Assembly (NCBI RefSeq): GCF_001466725.1
Contig: NZ_CP013650.1
Span: 806,001-870,000 of the forward strand
Source of the DNA: Lacimicrobium alkaliphilum
GTDB taxonomy: Bacteria > Pseudomonadota > Gammaproteobacteria > Enterobacterales > Alteromonadaceae
Direction of reading: 5' to 3'
Length of the DNA: 64,000 nt
The translations under genes were made by a program, and so were the position numbers. Numbering within the stretch: the stretch's first letter is position 1; each line of letters begins with the position of its first letter. This document shows positions 55,375-63,192 of this stretch, piece by piece. The notes under the pieces are model-generated. The model ran no database searches. It was not told the origin of the DNA and worked only from the letters and a program-made list of their open reading frames with translations.

Positions 55375-57276
55375 ATGAGAAGTAAAAGAAACGTTTTAAC
55401 GCCGTTGCTGGCAACCCTGATGCTGGGCTGTTCACCGGCGCAGCAAAGCTCCTTTGAAACCGGCAATGCAAAACAGGCTGACAGCGAACCACAAACGCAA
55501 AAGGCGATATCAGAGATGCCAGAACGACCAGTGGTATACCAGATGATGACCCGCTTGTTTGGTAATACCAATACCACCAATAAACCCTGGGGCACGATTG
55601 AGGAAAATGGTGTGGGCAAGTTTGCCCATATCAATCAGGCCGCGCTGCAGGGGATTAAAGAGATGGGGGCGACTCATGTCTGGTACACCGGCGTGCCCCA
55701 CCATGCGGTGATCCGTGATTATACGGAGTATGGCATCAGTAATGACGACCCTGATGTGGTTAAAGGCAGGGCCGGATCCCCTTATGCGGTGAAGGATTAT
55801 TATAATGTTAATCCGGATCTGGCCAGCGATCCGGCCAATCGCCTGGCTGAATTCGAACAATTGATTGCCCGCACTCATGCACAGGGCTTAAAAGTGGTGA
55901 TCGATATTGTGCCTAATCATGTGGCCCGTCATTATCAGTCTTTATCTGCGCCCGAAGGGGTTGAGGACTTTGGTGTCAGCGATAACACCAGTGTCGAATA
56001 TGCCAGAAGTAACAACTTTTATTATATTCCCGGTCAGGCCTTTGAAGTACCCGATGGTGAGCCGCCACTGGGCGGTGAGGCCCATCCTCTGGCCGACGGA
56101 CAGTTTGATGAAAGTCCGGCCAAGTGGACAGGTAACGGCTCCCGCGCTGCCAAGCCCAATGCCGGTGACTGGTACGAAACGGTTAAGATTAACTTTGGGG
56201 TAAAACCCGATGGCAGCTATGACTTTCCGGCGTTACCGGCTTCCTATGCCGAACGTAGCTGTGCTGATCATCGTGCATTCTGGGCCGACAAAGACCTGCC
56301 CGACTCCTGGTATAAGTTCCGTGATATTGCGCTTTATTGGACAGATAAAGGTGTCGATGGGTTTCGCTATGATATGGCGCAAATGGTTCCTGTGGAGTTC
56401 TGGAGTTTTCTCAACTGCTCTGTAAAAGAGGTTAATCCTGATGCCTTTTTATTGTCGGAAATCTATATCCCTGAGCAGTACCGAAACTATATCCGGTTGG
56501 GCAAGATGGATTACCTGTATGACAAGGTGGGTACCTACGATGCCCTGCGTGCGGTGGTTGAGGGCAAGACCAGTACCGATACGCTGCCACCGGTATTTGC
56601 TGAAATTGCCGATATTCACGGCAATCTGCTGATGTTTCTGGAAAATCATGATGAGCAGCGTATTGCCAGCCCACAATTTGCAGGCGATGCGAACAAAGCG
56701 AAGCCGGCGATGGTGGTCAGCAGCACAGTGGCATCCGGTGCCAATATGATCTATTTCGGTCAGGAAGTGGGTGAGCCCGGTGCGGAAGATGCCGGTTTTG
56801 GTAAGGCCAGCCGTACCACTATTTTTGATTACTGGGGTGTGCCTGAGCATCAGAGGTGGATGAATGGCGGCAAGTTTGATGGTGGTCAGCTAAGTGACGA
56901 GCAGCGCCAGTTAAGAGACTTTTACGCCCGTTTATTAAACCTGGCCTCCACCGAGCCTGCGTTTCAGGGCGAAATGGCTGACCTGCATCAGGCCAATCGC
57001 GAGCAGCCCGGCTATAGCGGTAATCTGTACAGTTTTGCCCGTTTTAATGGTGAAGAGCGCATCCTGGTCATTGCCAATTTTGATCAGCAGGGCAAGGAAT
57101 TTGAGTTAGTGGTGCCCGCCGGTGTTACCGCAGCCATGGCGCTGACCAACGGCGAGTATCTGTTGCAGGACAGGCTCTATGGAAAGTACCAGGGTAAGTT
57201 AAAGGTGGATAAGGGCAAGGGCAGCACCATGATCCAGTTGGGTCCGCTGGATTCACTGGTGCTTAAAATCCGTTAA
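55375..57276 (+). CDS. GH13 alpha-amylase, lipoprotein
   Basis: The ATG at 55375 gives 633 aa with a lipoprotein signal (MRSKRNVLTPLLATLMLGCS, Cys19). An open frame from a GTG at 55264 is discounted because it lies inside the GH31 gene. Catalytic residues: D333 (GVDGFRYDMAQ), E362 (FLLSEIYIPE) and D426 (FLENHDEQRI); VIDIVPNHVARH precedes. A C-terminal beta domain ends with GPLDSLVLKI. It is predicted to be a cell-surface or periplasmic alpha-amylase for maltodextrins. A 490-bp repeat-rich gap and an IS element follow. Confidence 0.92.
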   Translation: MRSKRNVLTPLLATLMLGCSPAQQSSFETGNAKQADSEPQTQKAISEMPERPVVYQMMTRLFGNTNTTNKPWGTIEENGVGKFAHINQAALQGIKEMGATHVWYTGVPHHAVIRDYTEYGISNDDPDVVKGRAGSPYAVKDYYNVNPDLASDPANRLAEFEQLIARTHAQGLKVVIDIVPNHVARHYQSLSAPEGVEDFGVSDNTSVEYARSNNFYYIPGQAFEVPDGEPPLGGEAHPLADGQFDESPAKWTGNGSRAAKPNAGDWYETVKINFGVKPDGSYDFPALPASYAERSCADHRAFWADKDLPDSWYKFRDIALYWTDKGVDGFRYDMAQMVPVEFWSFLNCSVKEVNPDAFLLSEIYIPEQYRNYIRLGKMDYLYDKVGTYDALRAVVEGKTSTDTLPPVFAEIADIHGNLLMFLENHDEQRIASPQFAGDANKAKPAMVVSSTVASGANMIYFGQEVGEPGAEDAGFGKASRTTIFDYWGVPEHQRWMNGGKFDGGQLSDEQRQLRDFYARLLNLASTEPAFQGEMADLHQANREQPGYSGNLYSFARFNGEERILVIANFDQQGKEFELVVPAGVTAAMALTNGEYLLQDRLYGKYQGKLKVDKGKGSTMIQLGPLDSLVLKIR

Positions 57277-57311
57277 CGGCTTTTTCTACCACTAACCACA
57301 TAAAAAGCAAT

Positions 57312-57388
57312 TTGCACCACGGAGACACAGAGGGCACAGAGTTTTTAAGGCATGGGCCCTGCATTTCTCTGCGCCTCTGTGAGAGGAA
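57312..57388. repeat. Dispersed ACCACAGAG-family repeat
   Basis: Arms TTGCACCACGGAGACACAGA and ATTTCTCTGCGCCTCTGTGA flank GGGCACAGAGTTTTTAAGG. It begins 36 bp after the amylase stop. Confidence 0.75.
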
Positions 57389-57413
57389 AATATAGGTTCG
57401 TGATTTTAGTGGG

Positions 57414-57450
57414 TAGCCTGTATAAAGCGAAGCGGAATACGGGGATTACT
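57414..57450. repeat. TATAAAGCGAAGCGGAATACGGGG-family half copy
   Basis: TAGCCTGTATAAAGCGAAGC with GGAATACGGGGATTA matches the left half of the palindrome at 28866-28942 at nearly every base. Confidence 0.7.
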
Positions 57451-57513
57451 CCACTCTGTCAGAGGTTCTGATTTTCATCAGGATGACACAGCAACAATTG
57501 AGCCTGTGCGTTC

Positions 57514-57592
57514 TCTGCCTGCCCAGCACCCTTGACTGCTGGATGTAATCAAAGATGCAACACTGTTGAATCAAAGGTTACTGGGTGACTCT
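57514..57592. repeat. Repeat related to the inner insertion of 31578-31650
   Basis: CTCTGCCTGCCCAGCACC begins it and CTGGGTGACTCTGT ends it. The outer bases match the reverse complement of the inner piece at 31578-31650, while the middle (about 45 bp) has diverged. Confidence 0.5.
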
Positions 57593-57604
57593 GTAATTAT
57601 ATTG

Positions 57605-57686
57605 AATCTCGCAGAGGCGCAAAGCCGCAGAGATTTAATTGGTTAGATCCGGTTTTCTCTGCGTTCCCGGCGTCTCTGTGAGAGAT
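57605..57686. repeat. Dispersed repeat, GCAGAGGCGCAAAG variant of the ACCACAGAG family
   Basis: ATCTCGCAGAGGCGCAAAGC and CTCTGCGTTCCCGGCGTCTC flank AGATTTAATTGGTTAGATCC. It is similar to the degenerate copy at 2571-2680. Confidence 0.65.
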
Positions 57687-57802
57687 AGTTATTTGTTCGT
57701 GATTTTAGAGTTTTTCGTGGTTGAGGGCTTTTTTCTACAGAGATATTAAGGCGCAAAGAAGTGCGGTGGTATGCCCCCAGAAAAGTAGACACTGTTTGTA
57801 GT

Positions 57803-58603
57803 TTACTGTTGTTCAAAAGCCATGGGGCTGACTCCGTTGAGTGTCCCATGGCGCCTTACTGTATTGTAATACTCTTCAATATACCACTTGGCCTGTAAAT
57901 GCGTTTCCTCACGGCTTTGGATCGTCAGAGGGCTCAGCCACTCCTTTTTCATCTGAGCGAAGAAGCTCTCTGTACAGGCATTATCCCAGCAATTGCCTTT
58001 ACGAGACATGCTAATCGTCACCTGCCGCTTATGAAGCCAGGCGATGACCTTTTCACTGCGATACTGACAGCCCTGGTCAGAATGAAACAGCAGTGAGCTT
58101 CCCGTTGGCTGGCGTTTTTTCCAGGCTCCTTGCAGAGCGTTTTTAACCAGCTCTGCACTGTTCAGACAACTGGCCGCCCATCCCACAACATTTCGCGAGT
58201 ATAAATCCAATACCACGGCAATATAGAGCCAGCCCTCTGCACAGCGAATTTGTGTAATGTCTGAGGTCCAGACATGATTCGGTTTCCCTACCTTAAACTC
58301 CCGATTAAGCAGGTTGGGTAACACGGGCATACCGGGCTGGGGTTTCTGATAGCCTGGCTTCATGCTCGCACGGGAACGATAGCCTGACGCTTGTAGCAAC
58401 CGCTGTACGCGATTCTGACTACAGATAAAACCCTCGTCAACCGCTGCCTTCCAGAGCTTGCGGTAGCCCGGTATGCCCTCTTCCTGTTCGGCTGTCAGTA
58501 ACAGAAACGCCAGTAACGTCTGGTTGGCTTCTTCTCGCTTACCGGGGACTCTTCTGCACCATTTATAGAAACCGGCTGTAGAGACCTGCAGTACTTCGCA
58601 CAT
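57803..58603 (-). CDS. IS3-family transposase OrfB (DDE integrase domain)
   Basis: The 266-aa product has the HTH_21-like N-terminus (EEGIPGYRKLWKAAVDEG) and an rve catalytic core with the DDE triad: D in HVWTSDITQIRC, D in LLFHSDQGCQYRS and E in DNACTESFFAQMKKE. It is normally made by -1 frameshifting from OrfA; an independent ATG at 58603 may also be used. The frame is intact, so the element may be active. Confidence 0.92.
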   Translation of the reverse strand: MCEVLQVSTAGFYKWCRRVPGKREEANQTLLAFLLLTAEQEEGIPGYRKLWKAAVDEGFICSQNRVQRLLQASGYRSRASMKPGYQKPQPGMPVLPNLLNREFKVGKPNHVWTSDITQIRCAEGWLYIAVVLDLYSRNVVGWAASCLNSAELVKNALQGAWKKRQPTGSSLLFHSDQGCQYRSEKVIAWLHKRQVTISMSRKGNCWDNACTESFFAQMKKEWLSPLTIQSREETHLQAKWYIEEYYNTVRRHGTLNGVSPMAFEQQ

Positions 58604-58653
58604 GAGCGTGACCGGCCAACGTCGGCTGCGGTAACACTCAATGAACTCATATC

Positions 58654-58977
58654 TTATTTGAGCTTTGTGGCGAAGTACGATTGCGCCTTTTTTAAGATTT
58701 CGGCCTCCAGCTTGGCGCGCTCTAATTCCTTTTTCAGGCGCCGGTTCTCTTTCTCAAGTGACTGGTAGCTTTTTTCCGGCCCTTCGTTCTTAACGCTTGT
58801 CTCAGTAGACGCATGTGGACGGGTCAACTCGGTTCTCCATCTGGATAGCATACTGGGATGAATTCCCAACTGTTTCGCCAAGGATTTTACCGTATCTGGT
58901 GAGCTAATGGACTTCTGTACTACAGATAATTTGAAGTCCACTGAGTAATGCCGTTTAGTCAAGACTTTCATAAACAC
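58654..58977 (-). CDS. IS3-family transposase OrfA (helix-turn-helix) with frameshift window
   Basis: The 107-aa product has an N-terminal helix-turn-helix (SPDTVKSLAKQLGIHPSMLSRWRTEL) and a leucine-zipper-like tail (LEKENRRLKKELERAKLEAEIL). In the coding strand TTAAAAAAG (58695-58687) is a slippery A6G site in the codons TTA AAA AAG, and slipping -1 there would join OrfA to the upstream extension of OrfB. This is the usual strategy of the family. Confidence 0.9.
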   Translation of the reverse strand: MFMKVLTKRHYSVDFKLSVVQKSISSPDTVKSLAKQLGIHPSMLSRWRTELTRPHASTETSVKNEGPEKSYQSLEKENRRLKKELERAKLEAEILKKAQSYFATKLK

Positions 58978-59050
58978 CTTACCTCTTTGATTAAGGTGTC
59001 TACTTTCTTAGGGGCGGATCACGGAATTAGCGCTAAATGCCCGGCTCTTT

Positions 59051-59079
59051 ATTCATAATTCAGCATTCATAACTCAGCA
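59051..59079. repeat. Short tandem repeat, 14-bp unit
   Basis: ATTCATAATTCAGC and ATTCATAACTCAGC are adjacent (59051-59064, 59065-59078), followed by a partial unit ATTCACCAC. It lies between the IS right end and the operator at 59096. Confidence 0.65.
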
Positions 59080-59095
59080 TTCACCACTAACCCAC

Positions 59096-59109
59096 TGAAT
59101 ACGTATGTA
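59096..59109 (+). promoter_or_regulatory. Predicted LacI-type operator upstream of the sugar transporter
   Basis: TGAATACGTATGTA, one base different from the other three sites. It lies 126 bp upstream of the transporter start. The IS3 element ends 75 bp to its left and has not disturbed it. Confidence 0.68.
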
Positions 59110-59234
59110 ATGGGCATAAATCCCTCGTGCCTGTGGACAGTATTTTGTAACATCAAAGGCCAACTATCGTTAACACTATTCTTACAAGTTGTCCTCTGCT
59201 GAGCAGAGCATAACGGCAAAGCAGGAAATCCAGT

Positions 59235-60797
59235 ATGCAGAGTACCGACATCCCGGCTGATGTGCAGAGCAACCTCGACGCCGCGCCCGCCCCTCTTAAA
59301 CGCCGTAAACCGGAACTCAGTTTCTGGCAGATCTGGAACATGTGTTTTGGTTTTATGGGCATTCAGTTCGGCTTTGCCCTGCAAAATGCCAATGTCAGCC
59401 GGGTTTTTCAGACCTTAGGGGCTGATTACAACAATATGGCGCTGCTGTGGGTGGCGGCCCCTATTACCGGCTTAATAGTGCAGCCGATTATCGGTTATCT
59501 GAGTGACAACACCTGGAGTCGCATGGGGCGGCGGCGGCCATTTTTCCTCTATGGTGCCATTGCTGCCAGTCTGGCGCTGTTTATCATGCCCAACTCACCC
59601 ACGTTGTGGGTGGCCGCCGGCATGCTGTGGATTATGGATGCTTCTATTAATGTGTCCATGGAGCCATTTCGCGCCTTTGTCGGCGATATGCTACCGCGTA
59701 AACAGCGGGCCCTGGGCTATGCCATGCAGAGCTTTTTTATTGGTGTGGGAGCAGTAGTGGCCTCGGCACTGCCCTGGATGATGACCAACTGGATGGACAT
59801 CAGTAATACGGCGGCGCCGGGCGTGATCCCCGATTCTGTTAAATATGCTTTCTATGCCGGGGGGGCGGTGTTTTTTCTGGCGGTGCTGTGGACAGTATTG
59901 AGTACCAAAGAGTACTCGCCAGAAGAACTGGCGTCCTTCAATGACGCAGAGCCTGAACAGGGCGGCATTGAGTATGTTGAACGCAGCGCCGGTAAATATC
60001 TGCGCAGTGGCACTATCTGGTTGGGAGTCGGACTGATATTGGCCTGGCTGATTGATGCGAACATTGAGAACCTGGATAAAAATCTCTATCTGATGGCCGG
60101 TGGTCTGGCCTGTTTTGGACTTGCCCAACTGGTAGCCGGATGGCTGGCCAGCAAAGGTAAGAATAAAAATGGCTACTCTCAGGTTATGAGTGATCTGTTC
60201 AATATGCCTGAGGCGATGAAGAAGCTGGCCGTGGTGCAGTTTTTCTCCTGGTTTCCCTTATTTGCCATGTGGATTTATACCACCGCAGCAGTAACCAGTC
60301 ATCATTATGGCAGCACAGATACCAGTTCGGCCCTGTACAACCAGGGTGCTGATTGGGTGGGAGTGCTATTTGCAGTGTATAACGGCGTGTCTATTCTGGC
60401 CGCCATTTTGATTCCGCAGATGGTTAAGCTGACCAACCTCAGGCTGACCCACCTGTTTAATCTGGGTTTAGGCGGCCTGGGTTTTATCTCCTTCGTGTTT
60501 ATTCAGGATCCCAGGTGGCTGGTGGTGCCGATGATCGGGGTGGGCTTTGCCTGGGCCTCAATTTTGTCTGTGCCCTATGCGATTCTCTCCAACGCATTAC
60601 CGGTGGCGAAAATGGGCTTGTTTATGGGGATCTTTAACTTTTTTATCGTTATCCCGCAGATCCTGGCCGCCAGCATTCTTGGCTTTCTGGTGACGAAAAT
60701 TTTTGATGGTCAGCCCGTTTTCGCGCTGGTGGTGGGCGGCGTGAGTATGCTGATTGCAGGGCTGATGACCCTGCGAGTCAGGATTCAGGAGGAATAA
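59235..60797 (+). CDS. MFS/GPH-type sugar transporter (maltose transporter MalY-like)
   Basis: This 520-aa, about 12-helix protein has FWQIWNMCFGFMGIQFGFAL followed by QNANVSRVFQTLG, and WSRMGRRRPFFLYGAI between helices 2 and 3, features shared with SLC45-type and Caulobacter MalY maltose transporters. It ends with TLRVRIQEE. It would carry maltose or maltodextrins across the inner membrane, likely by proton symport. The GH13 gene starts two bases after its stop, so they are one operon under the operator at 59096. AGGAAA supplies the ribosome site. Confidence 0.88.
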   Translation: MQSTDIPADVQSNLDAAPAPLKRRKPELSFWQIWNMCFGFMGIQFGFALQNANVSRVFQTLGADYNNMALLWVAAPITGLIVQPIIGYLSDNTWSRMGRRRPFFLYGAIAASLALFIMPNSPTLWVAAGMLWIMDASINVSMEPFRAFVGDMLPRKQRALGYAMQSFFIGVGAVVASALPWMMTNWMDISNTAAPGVIPDSVKYAFYAGGAVFFLAVLWTVLSTKEYSPEELASFNDAEPEQGGIEYVERSAGKYLRSGTIWLGVGLILAWLIDANIENLDKNLYLMAGGLACFGLAQLVAGWLASKGKNKNGYSQVMSDLFNMPEAMKKLAVVQFFSWFPLFAMWIYTTAAVTSHHYGSTDTSSALYNQGADWVGVLFAVYNGVSILAAILIPQMVKLTNLRLTHLFNLGLGGLGFISFVFIQDPRWLVVPMIGVGFAWASILSVPYAILSNALPVAKMGLFMGIFNFFIVIPQILAASILGFLVTKIFDGQPVFALVVGGVSMLIAGLMTLRVRIQEE

Positions 60798-60799
60798 CA

Positions 60800-62500
60800 A
60801 TGACAAAATCTTATCCGCTTTTGGGCGCAGTGAGCGCCGCCATTTTATTGCTCTTTGCTTGTAAGCCACAAACCGAATCAGGTCACAAAACGCTCGAACA
60901 ACAGCGCCCTGAGTACGCAGGTACGGAGCATCCTTTCGCCAGCGAGGCCGTATATTTTCTGATGCTGGACCGCTTTGTGGATGGCGATCCTGCCAATAAT
61001 CACCAGGATCAGGGCGGTGATTACCCCACTTTTGATCTGCCCCTTAAGGGAGAAGATGGCTGTGAGGCCAATGTGGGTTATATGGGCGGTGATTTTAAAG
61101 GCGTGTTGGATAACGCTGAGTTTATCCGCGATATGGGGTTTACTGCCATCTGGATGACCCCTATTGTGGATAATCCTGATCAGGCCTTTGCCGGCGGCGA
61201 GCAGATAGACTGCGGTGGTGCCTTTAAAGACGGCGGAAAAACCGGCTATCACGGCTACTGGGGCGTTAACTTCTTCGAGGTCGATGAACACTATCCCTCC
61301 CAGGGACTGGGCTACAAGGAGCTGACCAGTACACTCAGGGATGATTTCGGTATCAAGACCGTACTGGATATTGTTACTAACCATGGTTCGCCGTCTTTTA
61401 CCATGCCTAAAGATCAGCCAAAGTTCGGTGAGATTTATGATAAGCAAGGCGAACTGATCGCCGATCATCAGAACCTGCCGCCAGAAGAGCTTGAACCCGA
61501 TAGCAATCCATTGCATGAATTCTTTCATACTGAGCCGGATATTATGCAGCTCTCCAACCTCAACGATACTCACCCGGCAGTGCTGAATTATTTCGTCGAG
61601 GCATACAGTCACTGGATTGAACAGGGCGCCGCGGCGTTTCGCATCGATACCATCAAGCATGTGCCACACCATTTCTGGAAGGCCTTCAGTGACAGGATCA
61701 GAGAAAAGCATCCGAACTTTTTTATGTTCGGTGAGAGCTTTTCTTATGATGCCAATTTTATCGCCCAGCATACCCAGCCTAAAAACGGCGGGATCTCTGT
61801 ACTGGACTTTCCCGGGCAGGAAGCCATGAACAAGGTATTCGGCGATCCTGATAGTGACTATGGCGAGCTGGAAGAATATCTGTATCTTACACATGGGCCA
61901 TATCACAACCCTTATGAGCTGACCACTTTCTATGACAACCATGATATGCAGCGTATGCAGGCCAGCGATGAGGGCTTTATTGACGCCCACAACTGGCTGT
62001 TCACCAGTCGTGGTATTCCGGTCATCTATATGGGCTCGGAAATGGGCTATATGCGAGGCACCAAAGAGCATCAGGGCAATCGCAATTATTATGGTCAGGA
62101 GAATATCGAGCAGGCCAAAACCCATCCCATTCGTGACAACCTGGCCCGCATTGCCAAAGTGCGGCAGCAGCTTCCGGCCTTGCAGAGAGGGTTGCAGGTT
62201 AATCTGCTCCTGGAAGGACACCGGGCGGCCTTTTTTCGGGTACTGCAGAATGAAGATATCGCGCAAACGGTGTTGGTATTGCTAAACAAAGGGGATACAG
62301 AAGCCGACTTTGTGATCAGTGACTATCTGCAATCCGGGAAGTGGCAGGAAGTCTTTAGTGACCAGATGCAACAGATTGCTCAGGGACTGGAGTTTGCCGA
62401 TAAGGTACCGGCCCACGGAGTCCGGGTCTGGGTCTATGACGGCGAGATTCATCACCCTCAGCTAACGCAACAGTTACAGCTGTTGATGGAAAATCGCTGA
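60800..62500 (+). CDS. GH13 alpha-amylase / cyclodextrin-glucanotransferase-like lipoprotein
   Basis: This 566-aa protein has a lipoprotein signal (MTKSYPLLGAVSAAILLLFAC, Cys21). Catalytic residues: D283 (AAAFRIDTIKH), E312 (MFGESFSYD) and D382 (FYDNHDMQR); Ca-site-like VYFLMLDRFVDGDPANNHQDQ is near the start. It has no extra starch-binding domain. It is coupled to the transporter upstream (ATG two bases after its stop, GGAGGAATAACA ribosome site). It probably converts larger dextrins in the periplasm or at the outer membrane into the transporter's substrate. Confidence 0.91.
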   Translation: MTKSYPLLGAVSAAILLLFACKPQTESGHKTLEQQRPEYAGTEHPFASEAVYFLMLDRFVDGDPANNHQDQGGDYPTFDLPLKGEDGCEANVGYMGGDFKGVLDNAEFIRDMGFTAIWMTPIVDNPDQAFAGGEQIDCGGAFKDGGKTGYHGYWGVNFFEVDEHYPSQGLGYKELTSTLRDDFGIKTVLDIVTNHGSPSFTMPKDQPKFGEIYDKQGELIADHQNLPPEELEPDSNPLHEFFHTEPDIMQLSNLNDTHPAVLNYFVEAYSHWIEQGAAAFRIDTIKHVPHHFWKAFSDRIREKHPNFFMFGESFSYDANFIAQHTQPKNGGISVLDFPGQEAMNKVFGDPDSDYGELEEYLYLTHGPYHNPYELTTFYDNHDMQRMQASDEGFIDAHNWLFTSRGIPVIYMGSEMGYMRGTKEHQGNRNYYGQENIEQAKTHPIRDNLARIAKVRQQLPALQRGLQVNLLLEGHRAAFFRVLQNEDIAQTVLVLLNKGDTEADFVISDYLQSGKWQEVFSDQMQQIAQGLEFADKVPAHGVRVWVYDGEIHHPQLTQQLQLLMENR

Positions 62501-62528
62501 TAAACTAAGAGGGAATTAACTTATTTTT

Positions 62529-62562
62529 AACAAAGCCGGCTCAGGTTGCCGGTTTTGTTTTA
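62529..62562 (+). terminator. Terminator after the transporter-amylase operon
   Basis: AACAAAGCCGGC TCAGGTT GCCGGTTTTGTTTTA, a hairpin with a T-rich tail 28 bp after the amylase stop. Confidence 0.75.
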
Positions 62563-62737
62563 TCTCCACTGCATGGCCTCCAGCCCAGTTAAATAAAGCC
62601 TTTCAGGTCAATGAAACCATACCCAAACAACCTGGTTGGTATTAATTTCTATACTTAGGTACTGAAGCGGGTGCTGTAAGCAGGAGTTGCTCATTTGTTA
62701 GCCTATTTTCGTCAAGACAAGCGAAGAGGCGTATATT

Positions 62738-63133
62738 ATGAAAAAATCAACTTTAGTGTTTATCGGTGCGGTATCGGCTTTCACTTTTGCTCCGGCAAGC
62801 TTTGCCGACATTAATGATGACCTGGCCAATATCTGTACTATCGTTAAAAATGACGACAAGTCTGAGCTGCGTAAAAAGTTGCGTGATGTTCAGAATAATT
62901 ACAGACTCAGACTGGGTGATTACTACACCGGTATCTCCTGTGGCGGTAACAGCCTGATCCGTTACGCTATGGAGAATGGATCTACTGAGACCGGCACTTA
63001 TATGATTAAGCGCATGGGGGTCAGTGAACTGACTGCAGCGGAGAAAGACGGCATGCCGCTGCAAGACTGGGCACAGAATAACGGTTATATCGAAAGCGAA
63101 ATAGGTAAAGAGCTGCTTGCCCGTATTAACTAA
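62738..63133 (+). CDS. DUF3718 domain protein (exported)
   Basis: This 131-aa protein has a signal peptide (MKKSTLVFIGAVSAFTFAPASFA) and a mature part resembling DUF3718 (INDDLANICTIVKNDDKSELRKKLRDVQNNYRLRLGDYYTGISCGGNSLIRYA). Two cysteines, one in NICTIV and one in ISCGG, could form a disulfide. The function is unknown. It has its own clear terminator and an upstream gap of about 240 bp, which holds the preceding terminator and otherwise nothing recognised. Confidence 0.75.
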   Translation: MKKSTLVFIGAVSAFTFAPASFADINDDLANICTIVKNDDKSELRKKLRDVQNNYRLRLGDYYTGISCGGNSLIRYAMENGSTETGTYMIKRMGVSELTAAEKDGMPLQDWAQNNGYIESEIGKELLARIN

Positions 63134-63160
63134 CAGTCACGATGAACTGAGCAATTTCAC

Positions 63161-63187
63161 AAAGCCCGGCAAATGCCGGGCTTTTTG
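63161..63187 (+). terminator. Rho-independent terminator after the DUF3718 gene
   Basis: AAAGCCCGGC AAA TGCCGGGCTTTTTG, a perfect hairpin 28 bp after the stop. It could also end the convergent lactate permease gene. Confidence 0.9.
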
Positions 63188-63192
63188 TTGGT

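Larger units (their letters stand above)
57767..59021 (-). mobile_element. IS3-family insertion sequence (1,255 bp, complete)
   Basis: Ends are imperfect inverted repeats of about 27 bp (left TGGTATGCCCCCAGAAAAGT at 57767; right, read inward, TGATCCGCCCCTAAGAAAGT ending at 59021), both starting TG as in the IS3 family. A three-base direct repeat CGG flanks it (57764-57766 and 59022-59024), indicating a true and rather recent insertion. Two overlapping-frame genes (orfA 58654-58977, orfB 57803-58603) occupy it. It lies between the lipoprotein amylase and the sugar transporter of the maltodextrin locus. Confidence 0.93.

Noticed and set aside
2571..57686. Dispersed repeats considered as a CRISPR array
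   Set aside because: Copies are kilobases apart, variable in sequence and not separated by uniform spacers; no cas gene is present.
60878..62266. 462-codon open frame antisense to the GH13 lipoprotein
   Set aside because: It lies wholly opposite a well-supported GH13 gene with all catalytic residues, has no recognisable domain and no plausible ribosome site. Long antisense frames are common in such genes.
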